Shown here: piece by piece, positions 55,403 to 64,000 of the stretch
Layout: each line of letters opens with the position of its first letter
Position numbering within the stretch: the stretch's first letter is position 1
NCBI RefSeq assembly: GCF_900101965.1
Contig: NZ_FNAP01000004.1
Location: 124,001-188,000 of the forward strand
Origin: Rhodospira trueperi
GTDB taxonomy: Bacteria; Pseudomonadota; Alphaproteobacteria; Rhodospirillales; Rhodospirillaceae
Direction of reading: 5' to 3'
Length of the DNA: 64,000 nt
Notes under the pieces: model-generated
The model's input: only the letters and a program-made list of their open reading frames with translations
Databases searched by the model: none
What the model was told of the DNA's origin: nothing
Made by a program: the position numbers and the translations under genes

Positions 55403-56374
55403 TCAGGCCAGCGCCCTCAGGGCCGCCGCCGTGATGACGTCAGCGTCGGGAATGACGGCCGTTTCAAGCGATTCGGCGAACGGAATCGGCATGTCGCGCG
55501 TGGCGACGCGTTCGACCGGCGCGTCCAGATCGTCGAAGGCGTGCTCCATGATGGTCGCCGACAGTTCGGCGGCGTAGCCGCAGAAGCCCCAGTCCTCGTT
55601 GATGACCACGGCATGGCGGGTCTTGGCGACCGACCGCACGATGGCCTCCACGTCCAGCGGGCGCAGGGTGCGCAGGTCCAGCACCTCGGCCGAGATGCCC
55701 GATTCGGCGAGCCGGTCGGCGGCGGCCTCGGCCTCCACTACCATGCGCGAGGTGGCGATCAGCGACACGTCCGAGCCGTCGCGCGCCACCCGGGCGCGGC
55801 CCAGCGGGACGGGACCTTGGTCGTCCGGAACTTCCGCCCGAGTGTTGTAGAGCCGCTTGTGCTCCAGGACGATGACCGGATGCGGATCCTGGATCGCGGC
55901 CAGCAGCAGGCCTTTGGCGTCGGCCGGCGTGACCGGCGCCACCACCTTCAGGCCCGGGATGTGGGCCACGAAGGAGTCCAGCGACTTGGCATGCTGGGCG
56001 CCGGTGCCCAGTCCGCCGCCGCCCTGGGTGCGGATCACGAAGGGCAGGGTGATCTCGTCGCCCCAGACGTACCCATACACGGACGCCTGGTTGACCAGCG
56101 CGTCCAGGGTCAGGGGCATGAAGTCGGCGTACATGATCTCCAGCACCGGACGCAGGCCGGTCATGGAGGCCGACACCGCCATGGCGGCCAGGGTCTGCTC
56201 CGAGATGGGGGTGTCGCGCACCCGGTCGCCGAAGGCCTCGCGCAGGCCCCGCGACACCTTAAAGACGCCGCCGTAGTCGGCGACATCCTCGCCGAACAGG
56301 AAGACCGACGGGTCGGCCGTCATGGCCTCGCGCAGCGCGGCGTTCAGGGCCTCGGCATAGCGCATTATCGCCAT
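55403..56374 (-). CDS. TPP-dependent dehydrogenase E1 beta subunit (AcoB-like)
   Basis: The 323-residue beta subunit of an alpha2beta2 TPP enzyme. It begins MAIMRYAEALNAALREAM and has FLFGEDVADYGGVFKVSRGL, ERVRDTPISEQTLAAMAVSA-type motifs (RDTPISEQT), QGGGGLGTGAQHAKSL and the C-terminal WGFCGYAAELSA. One base separates it from the alpha gene (TAG-G-ATG). With the AcoC-like protein it forms an acetoin- or 2-oxoacid-type dehydrogenase. No E3 is in the window. Confidence 0.93.
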   Translation of the reverse strand: MAIMRYAEALNAALREAMTADPSVFLFGEDVADYGGVFKVSRGLREAFGDRVRDTPISEQTLAAMAVSASMTGLRPVLEIMYADFMPLTLDALVNQASVYGYVWGDEITLPFVIRTQGGGGLGTGAQHAKSLDSFVAHIPGLKVVAPVTPADAKGLLLAAIQDPHPVIVLEHKRLYNTRAEVPDDQGPVPLGRARVARDGSDVSLIATSRMVVEAEAAADRLAESGISAEVLDLRTLRPLDVEAIVRSVAKTRHAVVINEDWGFCGYAAELSATIMEHAFDDLDAPVERVATRDMPIPFAESLETAVIPDADVITAAALRALA

Positions 56375-56375
56375 C

Positions 56376-57377
56376 CTACCGGCCCTCCGTCGCAAAGGCG
56401 CGCGGGTCGCTGGGGGCATGGGGCACGAAGTGAGGCGGTGGATCGGCCTGGGCCGCCTCGGCAGCGGCGGCGACGGTCTCGGCGGCGGCCCGCTCCACAT
56501 CCATCACACGGTCTTCGCCCAGCGCCTCGACCAGAACCGCCCGCGACAGCGTGATCGGGTCGCGCGCCCGCCAGCGCGCCAAGTCCTCGTCGGACTGATA
56601 GCCGCCCACATCGGAGGTGGAAAAGCCCTCCATCCGGTAGGTTCGGGCCTCGATCAGGCTCGGCCCGTCGCCGCGTCGCGCCCGCGCGGCCGCCCGCGCC
56701 ACGGCCTGGAACACTGCCACCACGTCGTTGCCGTCGATCTGCTCGCCCGGCATGCCGTGCCCGGCGGCCCGAATGTACAGATCGGCGACGGAAGACTGGG
56801 TGGAGGCATGGGCCGTCAGGCCGTACTCATTGTGCTCAAGAAGGAAAACGACCGGTAGCTTCCACAGCGCCGCGATGTTCATGGATTCATGACAGATGCC
56901 GGTCTGCGCGGCGCCGTCCCCGAACGTGGCCAGGGCGATCCGGTCCTCGCCCAGCACCTGGGCCGACAGGGCCATTCCGGTGGCGGCCGGAATCGAGGCG
57001 CCGACGATGGCGTTGCCGCCCATCATGCCGTGGACCGGCGAGCCGATCAGCATGTGACCGGCCCGCCCGCCGTTGTAGCCGGTTTCGCGGCCCAGGATTT
57101 CGGCCAGAATGCGGCGTGGGGCGAGCCCCTTGCCGATGTACACGGCGTGCCCGCGATGGGTCGTGGTCACGCAATCGCGGTCCTCAAGGGCGCCGGTGGC
57201 GCCGACGCCGACCGCTTCCTGACCATCGCAGCGGTGAATGGGGCCGCGTGTCACGCCCGCTTTGTGCAGGGCGCCAAGCTGGCGCTCCAATTCACGGGTC
57301 ACAACCATCCGCCGATGCATCTCCAGATGCTCGTCGATGGAGGGGCTGTTGTGCGGTAAAGCGGGCTTCGGGGTCAT
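56376..57377 (-). CDS. TPP-dependent dehydrogenase E1 alpha subunit (AcoA-like)
   Basis: The 333-residue alpha subunit. The TPP motif is GDGAAQTGICHESMNIAALW (with the conserved Asn in LEHNEYG). RCDGQEAVGVGATGAL and GRAGHMLIGSPVHGMMGGN are the substrate-side signatures of AcoA-type E1. ATG 57377 starts MTPKPALPHN. A TTG at 57404 would be in frame but lacks a ribosome site. First gene of the block acoABC-SDR-DUF3830-gntR-dctPQM. A palindrome lies 29 bases upstream. Confidence 0.93.
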   Translation of the reverse strand: MTPKPALPHNSPSIDEHLEMHRRMVVTRELERQLGALHKAGVTRGPIHRCDGQEAVGVGATGALEDRDCVTTTHRGHAVYIGKGLAPRRILAEILGRETGYNGGRAGHMLIGSPVHGMMGGNAIVGASIPAATGMALSAQVLGEDRIALATFGDGAAQTGICHESMNIAALWKLPVVFLLEHNEYGLTAHASTQSSVADLYIRAAGHGMPGEQIDGNDVVAVFQAVARAAARARRGDGPSLIEARTYRMEGFSTSDVGGYQSDEDLARWRARDPITLSRAVLVEALGEDRVMDVERAAAETVAAAAEAAQADPPPHFVPHAPSDPRAFATEGR

Positions 57378-57405
57378 CCAAGGTCGCTCAAGATGGTGAT
57401 GCAAT

Positions 57406-57417
57406 CTGTTATAACAG
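57406..57417. promoter_or_regulatory. Palindromic operator candidate CTGTTATAACAG
   Basis: A perfect 12-bp palindrome 29 bases upstream of the E1 alpha ATG, AT-rich in a GC-rich setting and overlapping a possible -10 (TATAAC). Its size and symmetry fit a GntR-type site. The GntR gene in the same block is the obvious candidate. No second copy was noticed near gntR or dctP. Confidence 0.45.
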
Positions 57418-57491
57418 GTAGCATCCGGGGCGCGCGGCTGACCATCAGAATCCGCATGCGGTGGCGAATGGTCGGGCTGCTGCGGAGCAGA

Positions 57492-58187
57492 TCAGGCCAA
57501 CGCGTCCGGCGCGGTCAGGAGTCGCGTGACACGATCCACCAGGGCATCCGCCATGGCCGCGTGATCGGATTCGGTGAAATGAACGCCGTCCTCGCCGTGT
57601 GCCGAGCCGCCCATTACGTCTCCGGCAAGAACAATGGGCCGACCGGCCGCCGCCGCCATGCGCTCCAGGACGGGACCGAGCGCCCGCGCGGCATCGTGAC
57701 GGCCGCCGAAGCTGTCCTCCGTCCAGGGCGCGAGCGGTCCCAGCGGCGCCGGCCCCAGGATCAGCACGCGGGGCGGGGCATAGGCGCTGTCGGGGCGTCC
57801 GCCGACGATGTCGTCGGCCAGCGCCAGCACGCCCCCGGCGATGGTCTCGGGCGTGCGGCCGAACCGAGCCTTCAGGTCGTTGGTGCCCAGGGCCACGATG
57901 ACGAGGTCCACCGGCATGGCCCGCACCAGGGCCGAGGGCAGGTGGGCGCGGGCGTTGAAGTCGTCGGGGCGCAGCGGCGTGAAAATCTCCGCCGCCACCG
58001 GGTCGTCGAGGTCGGTGGTGCGGGCGGGCACGGCGTCCACCCGGACGCGCACGTCGGGGCCCAACCGGGCCGCCATGGCCTCCGGCCACGGAATGCCGTC
58101 CGCGAACCGGTGCAGCGGCCGGCGTTCGACTGCGGGGACCCAGCCCCAGGCGTTGGAGTCTCCGAGAACGAGAATACGGCGTGGCAT
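57492..58187 (-). CDS. SGNH/GDSL hydrolase
   Basis: A 231-residue esterase or lipase-like enzyme. The nucleophile is S11 in LVLGDSNAWGW, the oxyanion-hole Gly and Asn are in VALGTNDLKARF, and the catalytic Asp/His are in GEDGVHFTESDH. The N-terminus starts MPRRILVLGDS right at the fold. GGAGTCCCCC precedes ATG 58187. No signal peptide, so it is cytoplasmic. The substrate is unknown. Divergent from the Ntn hydrolase gene, with 78 bases between. Confidence 0.9.
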   Translation of the reverse strand: MPRRILVLGDSNAWGWVPAVERRPLHRFADGIPWPEAMAARLGPDVRVRVDAVPARTTDLDDPVAAEIFTPLRPDDFNARAHLPSALVRAMPVDLVIVALGTNDLKARFGRTPETIAGGVLALADDIVGGRPDSAYAPPRVLILGPAPLGPLAPWTEDSFGGRHDAARALGPVLERMAAAAGRPIVLAGDVMGGSAHGEDGVHFTESDHAAMADALVDRVTRLLTAPDALA

Positions 58188-58265
58188 GGGGGACTCCATG
58201 AAGGCGGGGCTTGTGCCGGACCTGCTGCTGGAGGATGGTCGCGGCACCTTATCTTATCCTCTCTC

Positions 58266-59288
58266 ATGTGTGTGGACGCTCGCATGCTTTCCAGCGCCGA
58301 TGCCCCCGATCTTCCGGCGATTCCCGTGCTTGACATCGGCGAGGGCGGCGCCCCGGCGCTGCTCAAGGCGACACGGGAGCGGGCGGAGCGGTTGCTTGCC
58401 GTGGCCCGGCGGACCTATTCGGCACCCGCGCTGAGACTGGCCGATTCGCTGTGCGCGCGCTGGCTGGACCGCAACGCGACACCGTATGCGACGGAAATTC
58501 GCCGGGCGGCGAGGGATTTGGGGGCGCCGGGGGCGCTGGCCCTGAACCTGTCGCACCAGTGGGCTTGCACGGCCGCCGCCGCGCCCGATCCGGACGGCGG
58601 TGGGGTGACCCTGCTGCGCACGCTCGACTGGGCCATGGACGATCTGGGCGCCGCCGTCGTGGTGGCGCGGATGCGCGGGCCGGCCGGTCCCTTCGTGGCG
58701 GTGACGTGGCCCGGGTATGCCGGCGTGCTGACCGGGCTGGCGCCAGGGCGGTTCGCCGTGGCGCTCAATCAGGCGCCGATCAGCGGCCCCGGCCTGCGCC
58801 CGCTGCGCTGGGTTCATGACCGGCGGGCGGTCTGGGCCAGCACGGCGCCGCCGCCGGATCATCTGTTGCGGCAAGTCCTGGAGACCGCGCCGGACGCCAC
58901 CACCGCCCTGCACCGGCTGCGCGAGGCGCCGGTGTGCGTACCGTGCATTCTGACCGTGGCGGGCGTGGATCGCGCCGAGGCCTGGACCATCGAGAAGGAT
59001 GTCACCGGTGCCCGCATCCGCCAGGATCCGGCGGTGGCCGCCAACCACTGGCGCGCGGATATTCCGTGCCATCCGCGCGGGCGCGACAGCCTGGGCCGGT
59101 GGAAGGCCATGGCGGCAGCCGTGGAGGCCGGCGAGCGGGATCTTGCGTGGTTGCGCCCGCCCATCGTCTGGCCCGCCACCCGCCTCGCGGTTGAGGCCAA
59201 CGCGACGGCCGGGACTCTGCTGCTTCAGGGGATGGAGGGGGCTCGTGCCGTCACCGCGCCGTTGCGTCTGGGCGAGTCTCCGCCATAG
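58266..59288 (+). CDS. Ntn hydrolase of the acid ceramidase / NAAA-like type
   Basis: A 340-residue protein. Residue C101 in HQWACTAA, followed by GVTLLRTLDWAMDD and VTWPGYAGVLTGLAPGRFAVALNQAP (in parts), is the N-terminal nucleophile layout of acid ceramidases and N-acylethanolamine acid amidase. The 100 residues before it would be a propeptide removed by self-cleavage. No signal peptide is evident, unlike the lysosomal relatives. The product might hydrolyse an N-acyl amide. ATG 58266 (or 58284) has no clear ribosome site. Its end overlaps the methyltransferase gene by 38 bases, tail to tail. Confidence 0.7.
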   Translation: MCVDARMLSSADAPDLPAIPVLDIGEGGAPALLKATRERAERLLAVARRTYSAPALRLADSLCARWLDRNATPYATEIRRAARDLGAPGALALNLSHQWACTAAAAPDPDGGGVTLLRTLDWAMDDLGAAVVVARMRGPAGPFVAVTWPGYAGVLTGLAPGRFAVALNQAPISGPGLRPLRWVHDRRAVWASTAPPPDHLLRQVLETAPDATTALHRLREAPVCVPCILTVAGVDRAEAWTIEKDVTGARIRQDPAVAANHWRADIPCHPRGRDSLGRWKAMAAAVEAGERDLAWLRPPIVWPATRLAVEANATAGTLLLQGMEGARAVTAPLRLGESPP

Positions 59289-59889
59289 GCGCGCGTCCGA
59301 CCAGTCGGGTCGTATGGGCGCGGCCCTGGTGATGGGCGCCCTCGTCAAGGTCGGTCTCGCCGTCCTCCAGCACGTCGATGTCGAGCAGGCCGCCGAAGTC
59401 GGCGGCCAGTGTGTCCGGGTCGTACAGCATCTCCGCGTTCGGCGGCCCGCCGGTGCCGTACCGGAGTTGGGCAGGGTGGAACGCCTCCATGATGAGCAGT
59501 CCGCCCGGCGCCAGAGCGCCCGCCATCGCCCGGTGAACGGCGGCGCGGTGCTCCGGCCCAAGGTGCAGGAACAGGCAGACCACCGCGTCATAGGCGGCGG
59601 TGGGCCAGGTCCAGTCGGTCAGATCGGCGCATGTGGTCCGCAGGGTCACGCCCCGGTCCAGGGCTAGCCGCATGGCCTTCTGCAGCGCCACCGCCGAGTA
59701 GTCCACGGCGTGGACGCGCATGCCGTGGCTGGCCAGCCAGACGCCGTTGCGGCCCTCGCCGTCGGCGACCGCCAGCACCGACATGCCCCGGTCGAGGCGG
59801 TGGCGCTGGCGTGTCAGAAAGGCATTGGGCTCCACGCCGTAGACGTACTTTCGGTCGGCGTAGCGCTGGTCCCAGAAATCGGCGGTCAT
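59251..59889 (-). CDS. Class I SAM-dependent methyltransferase
   Basis: A 212-residue methyltransferase with the start FWDQRYADRKYVYG typical of TehB/thiol-type enzymes, SAM loop VLAVADGEGRNGVWLA, MRVHAVDYSAVALQKA and YDAVVCLFLHLGPEHR. The last 30 residues are poor in family motifs and overlap the Ntn gene on the other strand. ATG 59889 fits the domain start. The substrate is unknown. Confidence 0.85.
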   Translation of the reverse strand: MTADFWDQRYADRKYVYGVEPNAFLTRQRHRLDRGMSVLAVADGEGRNGVWLASHGMRVHAVDYSAVALQKAMRLALDRGVTLRTTCADLTDWTWPTAAYDAVVCLFLHLGPEHRAAVHRAMAGALAPGGLLIMEAFHPAQLRYGTGGPPNAEMLYDPDTLAADFGGLLDIDVLEDGETDLDEGAHHQGRAHTTRLVGRAPMAETRPDATAR

Positions 59890-60150
59890 CGGGGAGGTCC
59901 TATGGAAGTGGCCGTGCAAGCCAACCGAACCGCCGAGGCGGGGGTCGTGCATCGGTCCCTGGTATCACGGTGTCACGCCATGTCATACCTTTGGCAACGG
60001 GAAGAGACACGCGGCGTTCCGGATGGCCGCGTTCGCTATGGCCCCCGCCCATCGGCCATCCATTGACCTGCATCATGGTCGGCGGGCCGCGCGGTGGCGC
60101 ACGGTCTCGCCCGTTCCCGAAACGACGCCCGCGAGAGGAGCGACTGCATC

Positions 60151-61527
60151 ATGTTCGGTTTCGTGGCCCGCCACTGGCGCAAGAGCCTCGTCATCCCTCC
60201 CGTGCTCCTGGGCATCGTCCTGATTCTGGGAATGGCCCAGGGAAAGACGCCGCCGGTGCGGGCCGAGGGGATGGACGCCGCCCGCCCTGCGCGCGTCATC
60301 TCGGTGCCGGCCGTCGATCTGGTGCCCCGCGCCACAGGCTTCGGTCAGGTCACGCCCGAGCATGTCTGGCAGGCCGTGGCCCAGGTGGCCGGCCGCGTGG
60401 TCGAGGTGCATCCGCGTCTGAAGCGCGGCGCGATCCTGCCCGAGGGAACGGTTGTGGCGCGCATCGATCCCTCCTCCTACGAACTGACTCTGCGGGAGCG
60501 CGAGGCGGAACTGCGCGAACTGGATATTGACGAGGAGAACGCCCGCGCCTCCATCGCCATTCAGGAGCGCGCCGTCCAGGTCGCGCGTCGCGATCTGGAG
60601 CGGCAGCGCGATCTTCGCGGCAGTGGCGCGGCCTCTCAGGCGGCGCTCGATCAGGCGGAAACGGCGCTGCTGAGCGCGGAACAGAGCCTTCAGACCCAGC
60701 GTAACGCCCTGAATCTGATCCCGGTGCAGCGCTCGCTGGTTCAGGCGCGGCTGGATCAGGCGCAGCTGGATGTCGAGAACACCGCGCTGACGGCTCCCTT
60801 CGACATCCGGGTGGGCAAGGTCAACGTCGCCGAATCGCAGTTCGCCACCGTGGGGCAGGTGCTGGCCGAAGGCGATAGCATCGATGTGGCCGAAGTCGAG
60901 GCTCAGTTCACCTTCACCGATCTGGCGCCCCTGATGCACGATGTCACCATGACCGAGATGCGTCGCGCCGCCGGCGCGGACGACATGGGGACCATCACGG
61001 AGGTGGATGCGGTGGTCCGCCTCCTGGGTGGTGGCGAGGTCGCACAGGTCGTGGAGTGGCCGGCCAGTCTCGTCCGCGTGTCCGATACCGTGGATCCGCA
61101 AACCCGGACCTTCGGCGTCATCGTCGCCGTCGAGGGCAGTTACGATACGGCCAAGCCGGGTGTGCGGCCGCCGCTGGTCAAGAACATGTTCGTCCAGGTG
61201 GCGTTGCGCGGCCGGCCTGTTCCTGGGGTCATCGTCGTGCCGCGTCTCACCCTGCACGGCGATCACGTCTATGTGCTGGACGACGACGACCGGCTGGAGA
61301 AGCGGCGCGTGCAGGTGCATGCGGTCCAGGGCGATCTGGCCGTCGTGGCCCATGGCTTGACCGAGGGGGACCGCCTGGTGGTCTCCGACCTGATCCCGGC
61401 GGTCGAGGGCATGCTGATCGATCCGCGACCCGATCCCGATGAGCGTGCCCGCCTGATCGCCGCCGCCGAGGCGCGGGACGGGCAGGGCGCCCCGGGTCAT
61501 CCGCATGGCGGGGAGGCCGAGCGATGA
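60151..61527 (+). CDS. RND efflux periplasmic adaptor (HlyD/MFP family)
   Basis: A 458-residue adaptor linking an RND pump to the outer membrane. An N-terminal TM anchor (about 12-30) precedes a beta-barrel and lipoyl half (GFGQVTPEHVWQAVAQVAGRVVEV), a coiled-coil hairpin (about 105-195, ELTLREREAELRELDIDEENAR to LVQARLDQAQLDVENT) and a C-terminal barrel ending in an acidic/His tail (GHPHGG). GAGAGGAG precedes ATG 60151. The pump gene overlaps the stop by four bases. Confidence 0.93.
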   Translation: MFGFVARHWRKSLVIPPVLLGIVLILGMAQGKTPPVRAEGMDAARPARVISVPAVDLVPRATGFGQVTPEHVWQAVAQVAGRVVEVHPRLKRGAILPEGTVVARIDPSSYELTLREREAELRELDIDEENARASIAIQERAVQVARRDLERQRDLRGSGAASQAALDQAETALLSAEQSLQTQRNALNLIPVQRSLVQARLDQAQLDVENTALTAPFDIRVGKVNVAESQFATVGQVLAEGDSIDVAEVEAQFTFTDLAPLMHDVTMTEMRRAAGADDMGTITEVDAVVRLLGGGEVAQVVEWPASLVRVSDTVDPQTRTFGVIVAVEGSYDTAKPGVRPPLVKNMFVQVALRGRPVPGVIVVPRLTLHGDHVYVLDDDDRLEKRRVQVHAVQGDLAVVAHGLTEGDRLVVSDLIPAVEGMLIDPRPDPDERARLIAAAEARDGQGAPGHPHGGEAER

Positions 61528-64000
61528 TCGGCTTTTTCGCCCGCCACCCCACCGCCGCCAACCTGATCATGCTGGGCATCCTGGTACTCGGGATGGCGGC
61601 GTTGCCGGGGTTGCAGCGCGAGACCTTTCCCAAACTGTCGCTGGATACGGTCCAGGTGATGGTCGTCTATCGCGGCGCCACCGCCGAGGAGGTGGAGAAC
61701 GCCATCTGCCAGCGCCTGGAGGAGGCCGTCTCGGGGATCAACGATCTCAAGGAGGTCACCTGCGAGGCCACCGAGGGCAGCGGCACCCTGACGGCGGAAA
61801 TGAGCGAGGGCGGCCAGATCGCCGCGTTCGAGGCCGACATCAAGACCGAGGTCGATGCCATCGACAGCTTTCCGGAGGACGCCGAGGATCCAGTGGTTCG
61901 GACGTTGGGGCGGACCGATTTCGTCGCCTCCGTGGCCATCACCGGCGAGATGCCGGCCACCCACCTGAAGGCCTACGCCGAGGAGGTGAAGAACCGGATG
62001 AACGAGGCCGGGCTGGGGCAGGTGGACATCTCCGGCTTTTCCGACCGTCAGATCCGCATCGAACTGGCCACGGAGACCCTGCGTCGCCACGGTCTCAGCC
62101 TCGCCGACATCGCCACCTTGATCCAGCGCCAGAGCCAGGATCGGCCCTCCGGCCGGGTGGAGACCGAGGACGGCGAGGTGATCGTGCGCTTCGCCGATGA
62201 GCGGCGCTCGGCCGCCGCGCTGCGTGACCTGGTGATCGTCGCCGGCGATCAGGGCGGGGAGTTGCGTCTGGGCGACATCGCCACCGTCACCGACCGCTTT
62301 GAGCGGGACGAGGACAAGGTGCTGTTCAACGGCCAAAGGGCGGCCCTGCTGGACGTCACCAAGACCCGCGCCGAGGATACCCTGGTGGTCATGGATCGGC
62401 TGTCCGGGTTTCTGGAGGCGGAACGCGCGCGTGCGCCCGCCGGGGTCAGCCTGACGGTGACCCGGGATTCGGCCACCATCGTGCGTGACCGTCTAACCAT
62501 GCTGCTCGACAACGGGGTGCTCGGCCTGGGGATGGTGTTCCTCACCATGTTCCTGTTTTTCTCGCTGCGCTTCAGCTTCTGGGTGGCCATGGGCCTGCCG
62601 GTGTCGTTCATGGGTGGCCTGTTCCTGATGGGGGTTCTGGGCCTGACCATCAACATGATTACCATGGTCGCGCTGTTGATCGCGGTCGGCCTGCTGATGG
62701 ACGACGCCATCGTCATCTCCGAGAACATCGCCCGACACCTGAAGCTGGGCAAAGGCCCTTACGACGCCGCCATCGACGGCACGCGGGAGGTCATGCCGGG
62801 CGTGGTCTCGTCGTTCGTGACCACCATCTGCATCTTCGGCGCGCTGGCGTTCCTGGGGGGCACCATGGGTGAGATCATGCGCGCGCTGCCCATGGTTCTG
62901 CTGTTGGTGTTGGCGGTCAGCCTGCTGGAGGCCTTCCTGGTCCTGCCCCACCATCTGGCGCATTCGCTGCAGTCCCACGCGGAAAAACCCCCGTCGGGCT
63001 GGCGGCGGCGGTTCGAGGCGGGGTTCGACTGGTTGCGCGAGACCGTGATGGGCCGGCTCGTCGATCTGGCCATCCGGTGGCGCTACCTCACGCTGGGACT
63101 TCTGCTGTTGATGTTCCTGGCCACGCTGTCGCTGATCGCCGGCGGTCTGGTGAAGTTCCGCGCCTTCCCGCACCTGGACGGCAACACCATCCAGGCCGAG
63201 ATCCTGCTGCCCCAGGGCACGCCCCTGGCCCGGACCGAGGCCCTGGTGGACCGGATCGTCGCGGCGGTGGACACCGTGGGGCGTGACCTTTCGGAGTCAC
63301 TGCCGGCCAAGGCCGATGACGGTGAGGAGTCCACCATCGGTGGGCTGCTGGTGCGCAATGTCGTGACCCTCTACTCGGTCAACAAGAGCGCGTCGGAGAG
63401 CGGGGCGCACGTCGCCACCGTCAGCGTCGATCTGGTGGACTCCGACAGGCGGCCGGACCTGCCGGCCACCGCCGTGGCCGCCGCATGGCGCGAGGCCGTC
63501 GGCGAGGTGCCCGACGTCCTGTCGCTGAAGTTCGGGGAACGGGTCATCGGCCCCGCCGGTCTGGACATCGAGATCCGCCTGAAGGGCCATGACCTGGAGG
63601 CGCTCAAGGCGGCCTCCCTGGACCTGCGCCAGTGGCTGATGGGGTATGAGGGGGTGCATGACGTCATGGACGACATGCGGCCCGGCAAGCCGGAGGCCCG
63701 TCTGAGCCTGCGGGACGGGGCCAGCGCGCTTGGCATCCGCGCCGATACGGTGGCCCAGCAGATCGCCGCCGCCTTTCAGGGCGTGACGGTCGACGAGATC
63801 CAGGTCGGCGACGAGGCCTATGAGATCGATGTGCGGGTCAGCGCGGAGGATCGCGATTCCCTCGCTGATCTTGACAATTTCATGGTGACGACGGAGGCCG
63901 GCGAAACCATCCCGCTGTCCAACGTGGCGATCATCGAACGGTCGCGCGGCTGGGGGCGTGTCAGCCGGGTGGACGGCTGGCGCACCATCACTGTGATCGG
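61524..64000 (+). CDS. RND family efflux permease (partial, cut at the window edge)
   Basis: The start of an inner-membrane proton-driven pump. About 825 residues are visible. TM1 is at about 10-30 (ANLIMLGILVLGMAALPGL), then ETFPKLSLDTVQVMVVYRGATAEEVENAI in the periplasm, TM2-TM7 bundles around residues 335-520 (VLGLGMVFLTMFLFF, LLIAVGLLMDDAIVISENI with the proton-relay Asp pair, TTICIFGALAFLGG) and a second loop from about 540. The reading frame is open to the last base, so the gene continues beyond 64000. ATG 61524 overlaps the adaptor stop (ATGA). The substrate is unknown. Confidence 0.93.
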   Translation, partial: MIGFFARHPTAANLIMLGILVLGMAALPGLQRETFPKLSLDTVQVMVVYRGATAEEVENAICQRLEEAVSGINDLKEVTCEATEGSGTLTAEMSEGGQIAAFEADIKTEVDAIDSFPEDAEDPVVRTLGRTDFVASVAITGEMPATHLKAYAEEVKNRMNEAGLGQVDISGFSDRQIRIELATETLRRHGLSLADIATLIQRQSQDRPSGRVETEDGEVIVRFADERRSAAALRDLVIVAGDQGGELRLGDIATVTDRFERDEDKVLFNGQRAALLDVTKTRAEDTLVVMDRLSGFLEAERARAPAGVSLTVTRDSATIVRDRLTMLLDNGVLGLGMVFLTMFLFFSLRFSFWVAMGLPVSFMGGLFLMGVLGLTINMITMVALLIAVGLLMDDAIVISENIARHLKLGKGPYDAAIDGTREVMPGVVSSFVTTICIFGALAFLGGTMGEIMRALPMVLLLVLAVSLLEAFLVLPHHLAHSLQSHAEKPPSGWRRRFEAGFDWLRETVMGRLVDLAIRWRYLTLGLLLLMFLATLSLIAGGLVKFRAFPHLDGNTIQAEILLPQGTPLARTEALVDRIVAAVDTVGRDLSESLPAKADDGEESTIGGLLVRNVVTLYSVNKSASESGAHVATVSVDLVDSDRRPDLPATAVAAAWREAVGEVPDVLSLKFGERVIGPAGLDIEIRLKGHDLEALKAASLDLRQWLMGYEGVHDVMDDMRPGKPEARLSLRDGASALGIRADTVAQQIAAAFQGVTVDEIQVGDEAYEIDVRVSAEDRDSLADLDNFMVTTEAGETIPLSNVAIIERSRGWGRVSRVDGWRTITVI

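Overview
The window is a high-GC (roughly two thirds G+C by eye) chromosomal segment of a free-living, flagellated alphaproteobacterium. I infer Rhodospirillales from the gene types (class II DAHP synthase followed by a nicotinate-phosphoribosyltransferase-like gene, a DUF3035 lipoprotein next to lspA, a DUF1127 protein, TRAP uptake) and from the dispersed palindromic repeats. No rRNA, tRNA, CRISPR array, integrase or complete insertion sequence was seen. Nearly all of the DNA is ordinary coding sequence with short intergenic gaps, and most of the unusual material sits in the gaps.

Layout. 1-6.3 kb: argG, a 45-residue membrane microprotein, a DUF3035 lipoprotein and lspA (minus strand), then a periplasmic solute-binding protein abutting a PAS sensor histidine kinase (plus). 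6.4-14.2 kb: a GNAT acetyltransferase, the UvrD/PcrA helicase, phosphonate degradation genes phnW-phnX, a glycosyltransferase-like gene, a gamma-carbonic-anhydrase-like gene and argC. 14.4-24 kb: fliO-fliP, trmB, a membrane acyltransferase with SGNH domain, metK, an orphan gene, DAHP synthase, a nicotinate-phosphoribosyltransferase-like gene and a DUF1127 gene. 24-33 kb: an aminopeptidase P, a fused 5-oxoprolinase and a chemoreceptor with a periplasmic c-type haem motif and a C-terminal PilZ-like domain. 33.5-41 kb: aroA, a truncated hisH copy, an aldo/keto reductase with a frameshifted AraC regulator, a LysE exporter and the operon hisH-hisA-hisF-hisE. 41-48 kb: glutathione-dependent formaldehyde oxidation (fghA, adhC), a TPR sulfotransferase, a MeaB-type GTPase, small membrane proteins and tpiA. 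48-57.4 kb: a minus-strand catabolic block with a TRAP transporter, a GntR regulator, a DUF3830-like protein, an SDR and an acetoin-dehydrogenase-type E1 alpha/E1 beta/lipoyl-hydrolase set. 57.5-64 kb: an SGNH hydrolase, an acid-ceramidase-like Ntn hydrolase, a methyltransferase and an RND efflux pair cut by the right edge.

Most worth following: (1) the haem-c / MCP / PilZ fusion chemoreceptor; (2) a TAGAGC-ended repeat whose end supplies the stop codon of three unrelated genes; (3) two roughly 200-bp MITE-like elements with matching terminal inverted repeats, each placed about 30 bp past a gene's stop; (4) a duplicated hisH 5' end that brackets a three-gene cassette; (5) the TRAP/GntR/DUF3830/SDR/dehydrogenase block, whose substrate is unknown and which lacks its own E3. 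All family calls come from reading motifs in the translated sequence. No database search was run.
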